Shown: positions 7,720 to 16,584 of the stretch, piece after piece
How the letters are laid out: each line of letters opens with the position of its first letter
Numbering within the stretch: position 1 is the first letter of the stretch
Source of the DNA: Conexibacter sp. CPCC 205762
Lineage (GTDB): Bacteria; Actinomycetota; Thermoleophilia; Solirubrobacterales; Solirubrobacteraceae
Assembly (NCBI RefSeq): GCF_030646155.1
Contig: NZ_JAUTDN010000040.1
Coordinates: 1 to 54,397, forward strand
DNA: 54,397 nucleotides
Direction: 5' to 3'
Made by a program: the position numbers and the translations under genes
The notes under the pieces: generated by a model
Database searches by the model: none
What the model was told of the DNA's origin: nothing
What the model saw: the letters and a program-made list of their open reading frames with translations, nothing else

Positions 7720-8253
7720 GTGCCGCAGCCGACCCGACGTGCCCCGCAGTCCTCCCGTCGCACCCCTGCTCCCCGCAGGGGCGCCGTCGCGCTGCCGAGC
7801 CGCGCGCTGCTGATCGCCGGCGGCGTCGTGCTGCTGCTGGCGATCGTGCTGATCGCGAAGGGCTGCGGCGACAAGGGACTGAGCGCCGAGCAGCTGCGCT
7901 CGCAGGCGAGCGAGATCTGCGTCAGAGCGAACGACCGCACCGACACGGTCGCCGTCCCCAACGCGCCGGCCGGCGGCGAGCGCTTCCTCGCCGAGGGCCT
8001 GACGATCATGCGCCCCGCGCTGACGAGACTGCAGGCGCTGAGACCGAAGAAGGAGCTGCAGGACGACTACGCGCTGGCGGTCGCGGCGAACGCCCGCCAG
8101 CTCCAGCTCGTCGAGCAGGCGATCGTCGCGATCAGAAGAGGCGGCGACCCGATCGACGTCTATGCGCAGCTGCAGAGAAGACTCGACCTCGTCACCGCGC
8201 CGGCCAACAGAGCGTGGAGAAGACTCGGCATCAACGCGTGCCTCTCGCGCTAG
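7720..8253 (+). CDS. Membrane-anchored hypothetical protein
   Basis: The 177-aa product starts at GTG. It has a basic, Arg/Pro-rich cytoplasmic tail (about residues 1-27), one strong membrane helix (ALLIAGGVVLLLAIVLIAKG) and an extracellular helical domain with Cys in SEICVRAND and near the C-terminus (INACLSR), which may form a disulfide. No family was recognised. Arginine is written AGA many times in the last third. The 3' end overlaps the convergent gene by 23 bp. Confidence 0.75.
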   Translation: MPQPTRRAPQSSRRTPAPRRGAVALPSRALLIAGGVVLLLAIVLIAKGCGDKGLSAEQLRSQASEICVRANDRTDTVAVPNAPAGGERFLAEGLTIMRPALTRLQALRPKKELQDDYALAVAANARQLQLVEQAIVAIRRGGDPIDVYAQLQRRLDLVTAPANRAWRRLGINACLSR

Positions 8254-8983
8254 GCGCGCGGCCTCTTCTCTGCTTCGGCGGCTTGGCCGGCGTCAGCCGC
8301 AGCCAGCCGTCCACCGTCGTCGTGCAGACTCTCGTGTAGTAGTCGCGGCCGGGACAGTCTCTCTTGCCGCTGTCGCTGCGTCTGAGCGACCACTCGATCC
8401 CTCTGCTGCCCTTCTTGACGCCGGCCTCGGGCAGCTTGAGGCGGATGTGGAAGCGGCTTGGCGCCGGTCTGTTCGTTCTCGGCGAGAAGGTCGAGAGCGA
8501 GACTCTCGACGTGCCGCTGCCGCCGTCGCTGTCGCTGCACGTCATCGGGATCTCGACGTACATGAACGGCGCCAGCGCCATCTCGTTCGCGGGCCAGCCG
8601 TAGGCCGGCCGGCCGGGGAAGAGCGAGCCGTGTCTGTAGCTGCCGACCTCGTCGCCGCTGCACGTCTCGTCGGTGCCGCCCTCGGTCGTCGAGGCGAATC
8701 TGGCTGAGGCGTCGGTGACGATCATGCCGCGGACCGAGAACGGCCCGTGGAGCTGGCCGTCGAGCACCTCGACCCGGTCCTCCTCGCCGCGCAGGTGGAA
8801 GCTGGCGGTCGTCACCTCCTTGTTGTCGGCGTCGTCGGTCTCGCGCACATGGCGGTAGCTGACGTCGGCGACGTACTCGAGGTTGTAGTAGTCCGGCGTG
8901 GGCTTGACGGCGGCGTCGGCGACGGCCGGCGCGAGGGTCAGCGCCGCGGCGGCAGCGGCGGCGATGCGAAGGCGAGTGGACAT
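8231..8983 (-). CDS. Secreted hypothetical protein
   Basis: The 250-aa product has a cleavable signal peptide (MSTRLRIAAAAAAALTLAPA, with VADA before the probable cut). A beta-rich mature domain holds paired cysteines (DETCSGDEVG, EIPMTCSDSDGG, KRDCPGRDYYTRVCTTT), as expected for a disulfide-stabilised exported protein. No enzymatic motif was recognised. The gene is convergent with, and overlaps, the membrane-anchored protein upstream on the plus strand, and no terminator hairpin separates them. Confidence 0.75.
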   Translation of the reverse strand: MSTRLRIAAAAAAALTLAPAVADAAVKPTPDYYNLEYVADVSYRHVRETDDADNKEVTTASFHLRGEEDRVEVLDGQLHGPFSVRGMIVTDASARFASTTEGGTDETCSGDEVGSYRHGSLFPGRPAYGWPANEMALAPFMYVEIPMTCSDSDGGSGTSRVSLSTFSPRTNRPAPSRFHIRLKLPEAGVKKGSRGIEWSLRRSDSGKRDCPGRDYYTRVCTTTVDGWLRLTPAKPPKQRRGRAPSARGTR

Positions 8984-9042
8984 GCCACCACGCTCGCGCA
9001 CCGGCGCCGCGCCCGCATGGGAGAGATCCCCTTGATCGTTCC

Positions 9043-10581
9043 CTAGTCGCGCTTGCCGCGGCCGTACAGCAGTCTCGTCAGCTTGCCCAGCAGCTGCGTC
9101 GTGCGCTTCTTGTACGGGAACATGTGCGGGTCTCTCTTGCCCGCGAAGCGCGTCACCAGCAGCGTCTGCTGCTGCGTGTACTTGCGGATCCCGCCGGCGC
9201 CGTGGCGGGTGCCGAGGCCGGAGGTCTTCCAGCCGCCCATCGGCAGCTCCAGCGCGGTGTAGTTGACCTGCGCGTCGTTGACGCAGACGGTGCCGGCCTC
9301 GACGCGGCGGGCGAGCGCCTCGCCGCGGCGCAGGTCCTTGGACCAGACCGACGCCTGCAGGCCGTAGGGCGAGTCGTTGGCGAGCCGCAGCGCCTCGTCG
9401 GCGTCGGCGACCTTCATGATCGGCAGCGTCGGGCCGAACGTCTCCTCGGTCATGCACGACATCGTGTGGTCGACGTCGACGAGCACGGTCGGCTCGTAGA
9501 ACATGCCGGGGCCGTCGGCGACTCTGCCGCCGGTCAGCACGCGCGCGCCCTTGGCGACGGCGTCTCTGACGTGGCTGTCGATGATGTCGAGCTGGGGCGG
9601 GAAGGTGACCGCGCCGACGTCGACCGAGCCGGGCCCGGAGGAGCGGCCCTGGCGCAGCTTGCCGACCTTCTCGGTCACTCTCGCGACGAACTGGTCGTAG
9701 ACCGGCGCCTCGACGTAGACGCGCTCGATCGAGATGCAGACCTGGCCGCCGTTGTTCATCGAGTAGTAGGCGGCGGCGTTGGCGGCGCGCTCGACGTCGG
9801 CGTCGGAGAGGACGATCATCGGGTCCTTGCCGCCCAGCTCGAGGCCGACCGGCGTGAGCGTCTTGGCGGCCCGCTCCATCACCTTCTTGCCGGTCTTGGT
9901 CGAGCCGGTGAACATCACGAAGTCGACCTCGTCGATCAGCGCGGCGCCGGTCGCCCCGTCGCCGGTGGCGACCTGGAAGACGTCCTCGGGCAGGCCGCTG
10001 GCGCGCAGCCCCTCGGCCATCAGCAGCGAGGTCAGCGGCGTCACCTCGCTCGGCTTGAGGATCACGCTGTTGCCGGCGGCGAGCGCCGGGATGCAGTCGC
10101 CGAAGGAGTTCGTCAGCGGGAAGTTCCACGGGCCGATCACGCCGACGACGCCGACCGGGCGGTAGCGCACGACCAGCTTCTTGCCCTTGACGAGCGGGTT
10201 GGCCGACTTGACCGGCTCGTCGGCGAGCAGGTTCGGCGCCTCCTTGGCCCAGAAGCCGAAGGCGGCGGCGGCGTACATGATCTCCGCCAGCTGGGCGTCC
10301 TCGTAGGTCTTGCCGGTCTCGCTGACGATCGTCGCGATGATCCGCTCGGAGTTGTCGGTGACCCACTTCTGGGCGCGGCGCAGGACCTTGCCGCGCTCCT
10401 CGAAGCCGATCGCCTCCCACGCCGGCTGGGCGGCGCGCGCTCTGCCGACGAGCGCCTTCACCTCGGCCGTGGAGAGCGTCGGGATCGTCGCGATCGTCTC
10501 GCCGGTCGCGGGGTTCTCCACGGGGATTCCGGGATTGGTGCCGTTCTTCGCGGCAGCCGGGACCTGCTCGACACTCGCCAT
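9043..10581 (-). CDS. Aldehyde dehydrogenase (succinate-semialdehyde dehydrogenase-like)
   Basis: The 512-aa NAD(P)+-dependent aldehyde dehydrogenase is close to the usual length for the family. It shows the Asn motif GPWNFPLTNSFGDCIPALAAG, cofactor loop FTGSTKTGKKV, general-base Glu in GLELGGKDPMIVL and the catalytic Cys in NNGGQVCISIERVYV. The late motif EETFGPTLPIMKV is also intact. The Q-V-C context and overall pattern fit the succinate-semialdehyde or general aldehyde branch; the real substrate is unknown. The protein carries extra residues at both ends. The ATG is preceded by GGAGAGGG. The gene is divergent from the MFS/TetR operon. Confidence 0.93.
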   Translation of the reverse strand: MASVEQVPAAAKNGTNPGIPVENPATGETIATIPTLSTAEVKALVGRARAAQPAWEAIGFEERGKVLRRAQKWVTDNSERIIATIVSETGKTYEDAQLAEIMYAAAAFGFWAKEAPNLLADEPVKSANPLVKGKKLVVRYRPVGVVGVIGPWNFPLTNSFGDCIPALAAGNSVILKPSEVTPLTSLLMAEGLRASGLPEDVFQVATGDGATGAALIDEVDFVMFTGSTKTGKKVMERAAKTLTPVGLELGGKDPMIVLSDADVERAANAAAYYSMNNGGQVCISIERVYVEAPVYDQFVARVTEKVGKLRQGRSSGPGSVDVGAVTFPPQLDIIDSHVRDAVAKGARVLTGGRVADGPGMFYEPTVLVDVDHTMSCMTEETFGPTLPIMKVADADEALRLANDSPYGLQASVWSKDLRRGEALARRVEAGTVCVNDAQVNYTALELPMGGWKTSGLGTRHGAGGIRKYTQQQTLLVTRFAGKRDPHMFPYKKRTTQLLGKLTRLLYGRGKRD

Positions 10582-10649
10582 CGACCCTCTCCTTCCAGGT
10601 GCGGTCGGTTTCGCCTCTCCCTCCCACCCTACCGGGTTCCGGGTCGCGT

Positions 10650-10697
10650 TTGGCCGGCTGGCCAATTTGCGCGCGCACAAACTGAGTGTTACTGTCA
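10650..10697. promoter_or_regulatory. Cluster of palindromes between aldehyde dehydrogenase and MFS genes
   Basis: Three consecutive dyads occupy this divergent promoter region. They are TTGGCC-ggct-GGCCAA (10650-10665), the near-palindrome TTTGCGCGCGCACAAA (10666-10681) and TGAGTGTTACTGTCA (10683-10697, pattern TGAnnGTnACnnTCA). The last has the look of a TetR-family half-site pair and lies 33 bp before the MFS start codon. It is the best candidate site for the TetR regulator encoded at the end of that operon (inference). Confidence 0.45.
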
Positions 10698-10730
10698 TTT
10701 TCTAGCAACCTCCAAAAGACAGGAACACCC

Positions 10731-12164
10731 ATGATGCACGACGACCCGCGGCGCTGGTGGGCGCTCGCCGCGCTCGCGCTCGGCGTCCTCGTGGTCGGGC
10801 TCGACGCGACGATCGTCAACGTCGCGCTGCCGACGCTCGCCGACGAGCTCGACGCCTCCACCAGCCAGCTGCAGTGGATCGCCAACGCCTACAACCTCGT
10901 CTTCGCCGCCGCGCTGCTGCCGGCCGGCCTGCTCGGCGACCGCTTCGGCCGCAAGCGGCTGCTGCTCGCCTCGCTGGCGCTGTTCGGAGTCGCCTCGCTC
11001 GGCTGCGCGCTGGCCTCCAACTCCGGCCAGCTGATCGCCGCCCGCGCGCTGCTCGGCCTCGGCGGCGCCGGCGCGATGCCGCTGTCGATGGCGGTCCTGC
11101 CGGGCCTGTTCGGCGAGAGAGAGCGGGCGAAGGCGGTCTCCGCCTGGGTCGGTGCGACCGCGCTGGCGCTGCCGCTCGGCCCGATCCTCGGCGGCCTGCT
11201 GCTGGACCGCTTCGCCTGGGGCTCGATCTTCCTCATCAACGTGCCGGTCGTGATCGCCGGGCTCGTCGCGATCGTCCTGCTGGTGCCGGAGTCGCGCGCG
11301 AGCGTCGCGCCGCGGATCGACCTGCGCGGGATCGCGCTCTCGGCGACCGGCCTCGCGCTGCTGACGTTCGGCGCGATCGAGGCCGGCGAGCGCGGCTGGG
11401 GCGACGCCGCCGTGCTCGCCGAGCTGGGCGGCGCGGTCGCGCTGCTGGCGCTGTTCGGCTGGATGCAGGTCCGCCTCGCGCGCACGCCCGGCGGCCATCC
11501 GCTGATCGACCTCGCGCTGCTGCAGCGCCCGCGCTATGTGTGGGCGACGCTGCTGGCGACGGTCGTCTCGTTCGCGGTCTTCGGGCTGCTGTTCGTCGCG
11601 CCGCAGTACTTCGCGATCGTCGAGGGCTCCGACGCGCTCGGCACCGGGCTCAAGCTGCTGCCGCTGATCGGCGGCCTCGTCGTCGGCTCCAGAGCGGGCG
11701 AGCGGCTGCTGGAGCGGCTCGGCACGAAGGCCGTGCTCGGGCTCGGCTTCGCGCTGATGGCCGGCGGCCTCGCGGCCGGCGCGACGACCGACCTCGGCAG
11801 CGGCTACGGCTTCGCGGCCGTCTGGATCGCCGTCGTCGGCGCCGGCTTCGGCCTCGCGCTGCCGACCGCGATGCACACGGCGCTCGGCGAGCTGTCGGCC
11901 GAGCGCGCCGGCTCCGGCTCGGCGCTGATCCAGGCCGTCCGCCAGGTCGGCGGCACGCTCGGCGTCGCGCTGCTGGGGACGATCCTCGCCGCGCAGTACG
12001 CCGGCCCGGGCGACAGCCGCCAGGCGTTCCTGGACGGGATGGACACGCTGCTGCTCGTCAGCGCGGCCGCTGCCGCGGTGGCGCTGCTGCTGACGCTCGT
12101 CGCGCTTCCGAGAGGCGCGCCGGCCGCGGAGGCAGCACAATCTGCGGATGGCATCCCCGTCTGA
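10731..12164 (+). CDS. MFS drug transporter, DHA2 family (14 TM)
   Basis: The 477-aa integral membrane proton antiporter shows the TM1 motif LDATIVNVALPTLADEL, the motif A loop GLLGDRFGRKRLLLAS, and motif C-like LPLGPILGGLLLDRFAWG followed by IFLINVP, all characteristic of EmrB/QacA-type exporters. About fourteen hydrophobic segments can be counted. The start is ATG 10731 or the next codon. It overlaps the downstream TetR gene by 17 bp, so transporter and regulator are translated together. This is typical of self-regulated multidrug efflux operons. Substrate unknown. Confidence 0.92.
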   Translation: MMHDDPRRWWALAALALGVLVVGLDATIVNVALPTLADELDASTSQLQWIANAYNLVFAAALLPAGLLGDRFGRKRLLLASLALFGVASLGCALASNSGQLIAARALLGLGGAGAMPLSMAVLPGLFGERERAKAVSAWVGATALALPLGPILGGLLLDRFAWGSIFLINVPVVIAGLVAIVLLVPESRASVAPRIDLRGIALSATGLALLTFGAIEAGERGWGDAAVLAELGGAVALLALFGWMQVRLARTPGGHPLIDLALLQRPRYVWATLLATVVSFAVFGLLFVAPQYFAIVEGSDALGTGLKLLPLIGGLVVGSRAGERLLERLGTKAVLGLGFALMAGGLAAGATTDLGSGYGFAAVWIAVVGAGFGLALPTAMHTALGELSAERAGSGSALIQAVRQVGGTLGVALLGTILAAQYAGPGDSRQAFLDGMDTLLLVSAAAAAVALLLTLVALPRGAPAAEAAQSADGIPV

Positions 12165-12753
12165 GCAGCTCCCGAGAGCGGGCCTGCGCGAGCGCAAGAA
12201 GGCGAGAACGCGCGCGGCGATCCAGGACGCCGCGCTGCGCCTGTTCGAGCGGCAGGGCTACGCCGAGACGACCGTCGACGAGATCGCCGCCGCCGCCGAG
12301 GTGTCGCAGTCGACCTTCTTCCGCTACTTCCCGACGAAGGAGGAGCTGGTCGCCTACGACGCGCTCGATCCGATCTGGATCGACGCCTACCGCGCCCAGC
12401 CGGCGGGGCTGACGCCGCTGGAGGCGCTGATCTCGGCGCTCACGTCCGCGCGCGAGACGCTGCCGCTGCGGGCGTGGGAGCAGGAGCAGCGGCGCAAGCG
12501 CATCTTCGGCGCCGAGCCGGAGCTGCGCCCGCGGCTGCTCGGCGACGCGCTGCGCTCGCTCGACCTGCTGGCGCAGCTGTTCGCCGAGCGCACCGGCCGC
12601 GACGCCGACGACTTCGAGCTGCGCGCGCTGGCCGGCGCCGTCACCGGCGTGACGCTGCCGATCCTGCTCGCCGACCACGACGACGCGGCCAGCTACTTCG
12701 CGGCGATCGAGCGCGCGATGCGGCTGCTGCTCGACGGCTTCGCGACGCTCTAG
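12148..12753 (+). CDS. TetR-family transcriptional regulator
   Basis: The 201-aa regulator has the N-terminal HTH: RTRAAIQDAALRLFERQGYA then TTVDEIAAAAEVSQSTFFRY followed by FPTKEEL. The all-helical C-terminal ligand domain (about residues 85-200) is variable, with no family clue to the inducer. The start lies inside the MFS gene. It presumably represses the MFS operon by binding one of the palindromes upstream of 10731. Its stop codon abuts the stop of the convergent DUF1501 gene with no spacer. Confidence 0.93.
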   Translation: MASPSEQLPRAGLRERKKARTRAAIQDAALRLFERQGYAETTVDEIAAAAEVSQSTFFRYFPTKEELVAYDALDPIWIDAYRAQPAGLTPLEALISALTSARETLPLRAWEQEQRRKRIFGAEPELRPRLLGDALRSLDLLAQLFAERTGRDADDFELRALAGAVTGVTLPILLADHDDAASYFAAIERAMRLLLDGFATL

Positions 12754-14106
12754 CTAGCGCACGAGCGACAGCCGGCCGTAGGCGCCCGCGCGCGGGATCA
12801 CCTCGTCGGCCCCGGTGCCGAGCCAGCCCTCGATCAGCGAGGCGTAGACCTTGCGGAAGTCGACCGTCACGCGCAGGTTGTCGTCGCGGTCCAGCGCCGT
12901 CAGGCTCGGGTAGACGGTCAGGACCCCGCCGACGGCGTGGTTGCCCTGGACCCAGGCGACGCCGCCGGCGCCGTGGTCGCTGCCGGCCGACTCGTTGCCC
13001 TTCGGGCGGCGGCCGAACTCCGACCAGACGAGCGTCATGACGCGGTCGGCGACGCCGCGCGCCTCGAGGTCGGCCTGGAAGGCGGCGAGCCCCTGCGAGA
13101 CCGATCTGAGCGCTCTCGCGAGATCCTCCGGCTGGTTGTCGTGCGTGTCGAACTCGCCGTCGGCCTGGACCGCCGCCACGCGCACGCCGAGCGGCTGCGC
13201 GATCAGCGCCGCCAGCCGCGACAGGCGCGTCGAGAAGCCGTCGTCCTCCGGGTAGGCGACGACCGGCGCGAGCGGGTCCTTGCCGTCCTTCTCGGCGTAC
13301 GGCGCGAGCCGGTCGCCGACGCGCTTGGCCAGCACCGCCGCGGTGCGGACCGACTGCGGCCCGTCGCCGCCGCCGCGCGTCGCGTGCGTCAGCTGCTCCC
13401 ACGCCGCCAGCAGTCTCGGGCGCGTCTTGTCCTCGGTCCCCCACACGTCGAGGCCGACGTCACGCGGCGACTCCAGTGCCGCGACCGGCGCCTTGCCGGT
13501 CGCCAGCACCGGCGACAGCGTCGAGCCGAGCGTCAGCCCCTGCAGCGGGTTCTCCGCCGAGCCGTGGCGGTCGAGCCAGCGGCCGAGCCAGCCGGGCGCG
13601 GCCCGCTCGCTGATCAGCCCGGTCTCCCAGAAGTGGCGCGAGTGGAAGTGCGAGAGGTCGGGGTTGGCGTAGTCGATCCCGGGCAGGAAGCCGACCTTGC
13701 CGGCGTCGAACAGCCCCTTCACGCCGCCGCCGATCCCCTCCGTCAGCGACGGGTGGATGCCGAGGCCGGTGCCGCCCAGCAGCGGCGGCGACGCGAGCTT
13801 GGTGCCGGGGCGCAGGTCGGCGTAGGTGCCGTACTGGCCGACCGGCGGCAGCGTGTCGAGCAGATCGGCGCCGCCGGGCAGGAAGACGCTCACGAGCACG
13901 CGGCCGGCAGGGGCCGCGGCGGCCTCCGCCGTCGCCGCCTCGATCACGCCGCCGAAGTCCATCGCGCGGCCGGCCCAGATCGCGAGCGCGCCGCCGAGGC
14001 CGCCGCCGATCGCCTGCCGACGGGAGAGGCGCGGCACGAGCCAGCGGTCGCGCGCGGCGGCGGACGTCTGGCGGAAGTCGTCGCAGCCCTTGTGGACCGG
14101 CCGCAT
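12754..14106 (-). CDS. DUF1501 family protein with Tat signal
   Basis: The 450-aa exported protein carries a twin-arginine signal (LSRRQAIGGGLGGALAIWAG at about residues 26-45), so it is probably secreted folded. It shows DUF1501 hallmarks: VLVSVFLPGGADLLDTLPPV, FHSRHFWETG, VMTLVWSEFGRRPKGNES and SDHGAGGVAWVQG. The fold is related to the alkaline phosphatase/sulfatase superfamily. No substrate is established. It follows the DUF1800 gene by 16 bp on the same strand. This DUF1800-DUF1501 pair is recurrent in bacteria and is probably a functional unit at the cell surface. Confidence 0.93.
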   Translation of the reverse strand: MRPVHKGCDDFRQTSAAARDRWLVPRLSRRQAIGGGLGGALAIWAGRAMDFGGVIEAATAEAAAAPAGRVLVSVFLPGGADLLDTLPPVGQYGTYADLRPGTKLASPPLLGGTGLGIHPSLTEGIGGGVKGLFDAGKVGFLPGIDYANPDLSHFHSRHFWETGLISERAAPGWLGRWLDRHGSAENPLQGLTLGSTLSPVLATGKAPVAALESPRDVGLDVWGTEDKTRPRLLAAWEQLTHATRGGGDGPQSVRTAAVLAKRVGDRLAPYAEKDGKDPLAPVVAYPEDDGFSTRLSRLAALIAQPLGVRVAAVQADGEFDTHDNQPEDLARALRSVSQGLAAFQADLEARGVADRVMTLVWSEFGRRPKGNESAGSDHGAGGVAWVQGNHAVGGVLTVYPSLTALDRDDNLRVTVDFRKVYASLIEGWLGTGADEVIPRAGAYGRLSLVR

Positions 14107-14122
14107 CAGCTCACTCCTCGTC

Positions 14123-15541
14123 TCAGCACAGCTGGGCTCCCGGGCCCGCGATCAGCAGGTGGCGCAGCGTCCGCTGGAGCGACTCGGCGCGCCAGTCGGC
14201 CTTGTCGCGCCACGACTTCGGGATGTCGTCGAACCAGTGGCGCGCCAGTCTCGTCAGCGCCGCGCGCTCGGCTGCGGAGACCGGCGGCGAGCCGACGGCG
14301 GCGATCGCGATCGCGACCGCGCGGTCCGGTCTCAGCGACGCCTTGTACGCCCCTCTGCGGACTCTCGGGCGGCCGTAGTTGACGACGTAGTTGCCGAGCA
14401 CGAAGCGCTGGCGCACGGCGTTGGAGGACATCCAGCGCGGGCCCCAGTCCCAGCCCGCGACCGACGGCGGCTGGAACAGCTGCTGGCCCATCGTCGAGGA
14501 GAGCCAGACCGGCCAGTTGTCGGTGATCGCCGAGCCGGTCGTGCGCAGCGCGCCGGCGATGTAGACGACCGGCGCCTTGACGAGGTCGGGCGCGGCGAGG
14601 TTTCTGTAGAGCGCCGGGTGCTCGAGGATCTGCCGCACGACCGGCTTGACCTGCAGGCCGCTGCGGCGGTAGGTCGCGGCGAGCGCGCGCACGGTCGCCG
14701 GCGACGGCGGCGCGGCGACGAAGAACTGCCACAGCTTGGTGACGAGGAAGGGCGCGTGGCGCGGGTGGTCGCAGACGAGGTCGAGCACCTGGTCGACGCC
14801 GAACCTGCCCCTTCTGCCGAGGATCCGCTTGACGCCGTCGTCGTGCTCCTCGGCCTCGTAGCGGATCCCCTGGAAGCCCTTGTTGGTCCACTTCGAGCGG
14901 TAGCCGGTCAGCGCCCGCGCGGCCTCGCGCACGTCGCGCTCGCTGTAGCCCCTGCCGAGCGTGAACAGCTCCATCAGCTCGCGTGCGTAGTTCTCGTTCG
15001 GGTGCTCCTTGGTCGAGTCCGCCAGCGACAGGAACAGCTGCATCGCGGGGTCGCGCGTGACCTGCTTCAGCAGCGGCCGGAAGCCGCCGAGCGCGTGGCT
15101 GCGGAAGAGCCGGTTCTGCGCCAGCATCCGCGGCGTGTCCTGCTCGGAGGTGGCGAAGTGGTCGTGCCAGAAGAGCGTCATCTTCTCGACCAGCGGGCGG
15201 TTGCTGCGGACCATCCGGTCCAGCCACCAGAGCTGGTCGTGGCCCCATTCGTTGACCGGGTCGAGCTTGCGCCCGTCGACGCGCGGCGCGGGGCCGTGCA
15301 GCTTCGTGCCGCCGGGCGGGCCGTCGACGATCCAGTCGATCGTCGCGGCGCGGCCGCGGGCGGCCCAGGCGCGCGCCTCGGCGGCGGTCGCGCCGAAGCC
15401 GGCGCGCCAGAAGAGGCGGTGGACGTGGGCCTCGGTCCAGCCGGAGGAGCCGCGGCGGCGGGCGGCGGAGGCGGCCGGGCGAGGCGGCCGGCGCGCGGCG
15501 GTGCCGGCGCGCGGCGCGGGCGCGCTGCGACGGCGCGCCAT
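14123..15541 (-). CDS. DUF1800 family protein
   Basis: The 472-aa protein has a basic, Arg/Ala/Pro-rich N-terminus (about residues 1-33) and then DUF1800 blocks: HRLFWRAGFGATAAEARAWA, MTLFWHDHFATSEQDTPRML, NENYARELMELFTLGRGYSE and FQPPSVAGWDWGPRWMSS. The biochemical role is unknown. The start codon shares one base with the stop of the upstream cupredoxin gene (TGATG), giving translational coupling, and the DUF1501 gene follows. No clear signal peptide is visible; the Arg-rich start may mask one. Confidence 0.92.
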   Translation of the reverse strand: MARRRSAPAPRAGTAARRPPRPAASAARRRGSSGWTEAHVHRLFWRAGFGATAAEARAWAARGRAATIDWIVDGPPGGTKLHGPAPRVDGRKLDPVNEWGHDQLWWLDRMVRSNRPLVEKMTLFWHDHFATSEQDTPRMLAQNRLFRSHALGGFRPLLKQVTRDPAMQLFLSLADSTKEHPNENYARELMELFTLGRGYSERDVREAARALTGYRSKWTNKGFQGIRYEAEEHDDGVKRILGRRGRFGVDQVLDLVCDHPRHAPFLVTKLWQFFVAAPPSPATVRALAATYRRSGLQVKPVVRQILEHPALYRNLAAPDLVKAPVVYIAGALRTTGSAITDNWPVWLSSTMGQQLFQPPSVAGWDWGPRWMSSNAVRQRFVLGNYVVNYGRPRVRRGAYKASLRPDRAVAIAIAAVGSPPVSAAERAALTRLARHWFDDIPKSWRDKADWRAESLQRTLRHLLIAGPGAQLC

Positions 15542-15954
15542 CAGCGGCCCCCGCGCGGCTTGACGACGGTGAAGCCGGCGCGCATCCCCAGCTGGGCGTG
15601 GTTGGCGACGTCGCAGGAGAGCCGGTAGCGGCCGCGCTTCAGCTTCACCGCGAGCGTCAGCCGCCCGCCCGATCTGACCTCGGCCGATCTCGCCAGCACG
15701 CGGCCGCGTGCGTCGCGCACGACGAGGTCGTGGACGTCCTCGCCGAAGTTCGTGACGTTGAAGCGGACCTCGCCGACCGGCACGCGCGTGCGGTACGGGG
15801 TCAGGCGGAACTCACGCTGGGAGACGCCGACGGCCGTCGAGGCGGCCGGGCGCTTGGCGGCGGGAGCCGACGGCACGGTCACGACGACGACCGCGAGAGC
15901 GGCCGGCACCGCCGCGACCACGGCGCCGAGCAGACGAGACGACCCTGCGTGCAC
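15541..15954 (-). CDS. Secreted cupredoxin-like copper protein
   Basis: With the GTG at 15952-15954 the product is 137 aa with a signal peptide (VAAVPAALAVVVVTVPSAPA). The mature part is a single cupredoxin domain. Type-1 copper ligands are visible: His in FGEDVHDLVV, then Cys-x4-His-x4-Met in CDVANHAQLGM. An alternative GTG at 16009-16011 would add 19 residues. It is first in an operon with DUF1800 and DUF1501, which suggests an extracytoplasmic electron-transfer or copper-linked role for the set. A short dyad, CTCTGA-cc-TCAGAG (16015-16028), lies upstream. Confidence 0.85.
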   Translation of the reverse strand: MHAGSSRLLGAVVAAVPAALAVVVVTVPSAPAAKRPAASTAVGVSQREFRLTPYRTRVPVGEVRFNVTNFGEDVHDLVVRDARGRVLARSAEVRSGGRLTLAVKLKRGRYRLSCDVANHAQLGMRAGFTVVKPRGGR

Positions 15955-16053
15955 GCTCAGGAGTATCGGCGGCCGGCGCGACCGCTGCAGGGCGACCGGC
16001 CGCCTTTGCACGGACTCTGACCTCAGAGCTGCGCGCGCCCGCGGGCGCTCAGC

Positions 16054-16509
16054 TCAGCTGAGCTCGATTCTCTCGATCCCGGCCGGCTCGACCGGGCGGT
16101 CGCGCGCGTCGGTCTCGAGCGCCTCGATCGCGTCGATCGCGTCCATCCCCTCGACGATCTGGCCGAAGACGGTGTGCTTGCCGTCGAGCCACGGGGCCGC
16201 GTCGGTCGTCACGAGGAAGAACTGCGAGCCGTTCGTGTTCGGGCCGCGGTTGGCCATCGCGAGCGCGCCGCGGACGACCTTGTGGTCGTTGAACTCGTCC
16301 TCGAACTCGTAGCCGGGGCCGCCGGTGCCCGTCCCCTGCGGGCAGCCGCCCTGGATCATGAAGTCCTTGATCACACGGTGGAAGGTGAGGCCGTCGTAGT
16401 AGCCCTCCTCCGACAGTCTGCGGAAGTTCGCGACCGTGTTGGGGGCGTCGTCGTCGAAGAACTCGATCACGATCGCGCCGTGGCTGGTGTGCATGGTGGC
16501 CTGGGACAT
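16054..16509 (-). CDS. Peptidyl-prolyl cis-trans isomerase, cyclophilin type
   Basis: The 151-aa cytoplasmic cyclophilin (no signal peptide) has the family blocks GLTFHRVIKDFMIQGGCPQG (active-site Arg in FHR), NRGPNTNGSQFFLVT and WLDGKHTVFGQIVEGMD. It catalyses proline isomerisation in protein folding. The ATG at 16507-16509 was chosen because GGAGGAG is spaced correctly for it; a GTG two codons earlier overlaps the ribosome-site spacing. A 14-bp perfect palindrome (AGCTCAGCTGAGCT, 16051-16064) covers the stop codon and may be chance. Confidence 0.95.
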   Translation of the reverse strand: MSQATMHTSHGAIVIEFFDDDAPNTVANFRRLSEEGYYDGLTFHRVIKDFMIQGGCPQGTGTGGPGYEFEDEFNDHKVVRGALAMANRGPNTNGSQFFLVTTDAAPWLDGKHTVFGQIVEGMDAIDAIEALETDARDRPVEPAGIERIELS

Positions 16510-16584
16510 CGGCACTCCTCCGGGAGGGGATTGGCGGTGGACGGGGGAAGCGTGTGCACTGCGGTGGGTCCGGTTTCGACCCTA

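Noticed and set aside
16051..16064. Perfect 14-bp palindrome AGCTCAGCTGAGCT as an operator
   Set aside because: It overlaps the stop codon of the cyclophilin gene and consists of short self-complementary words likely by chance in this composition.
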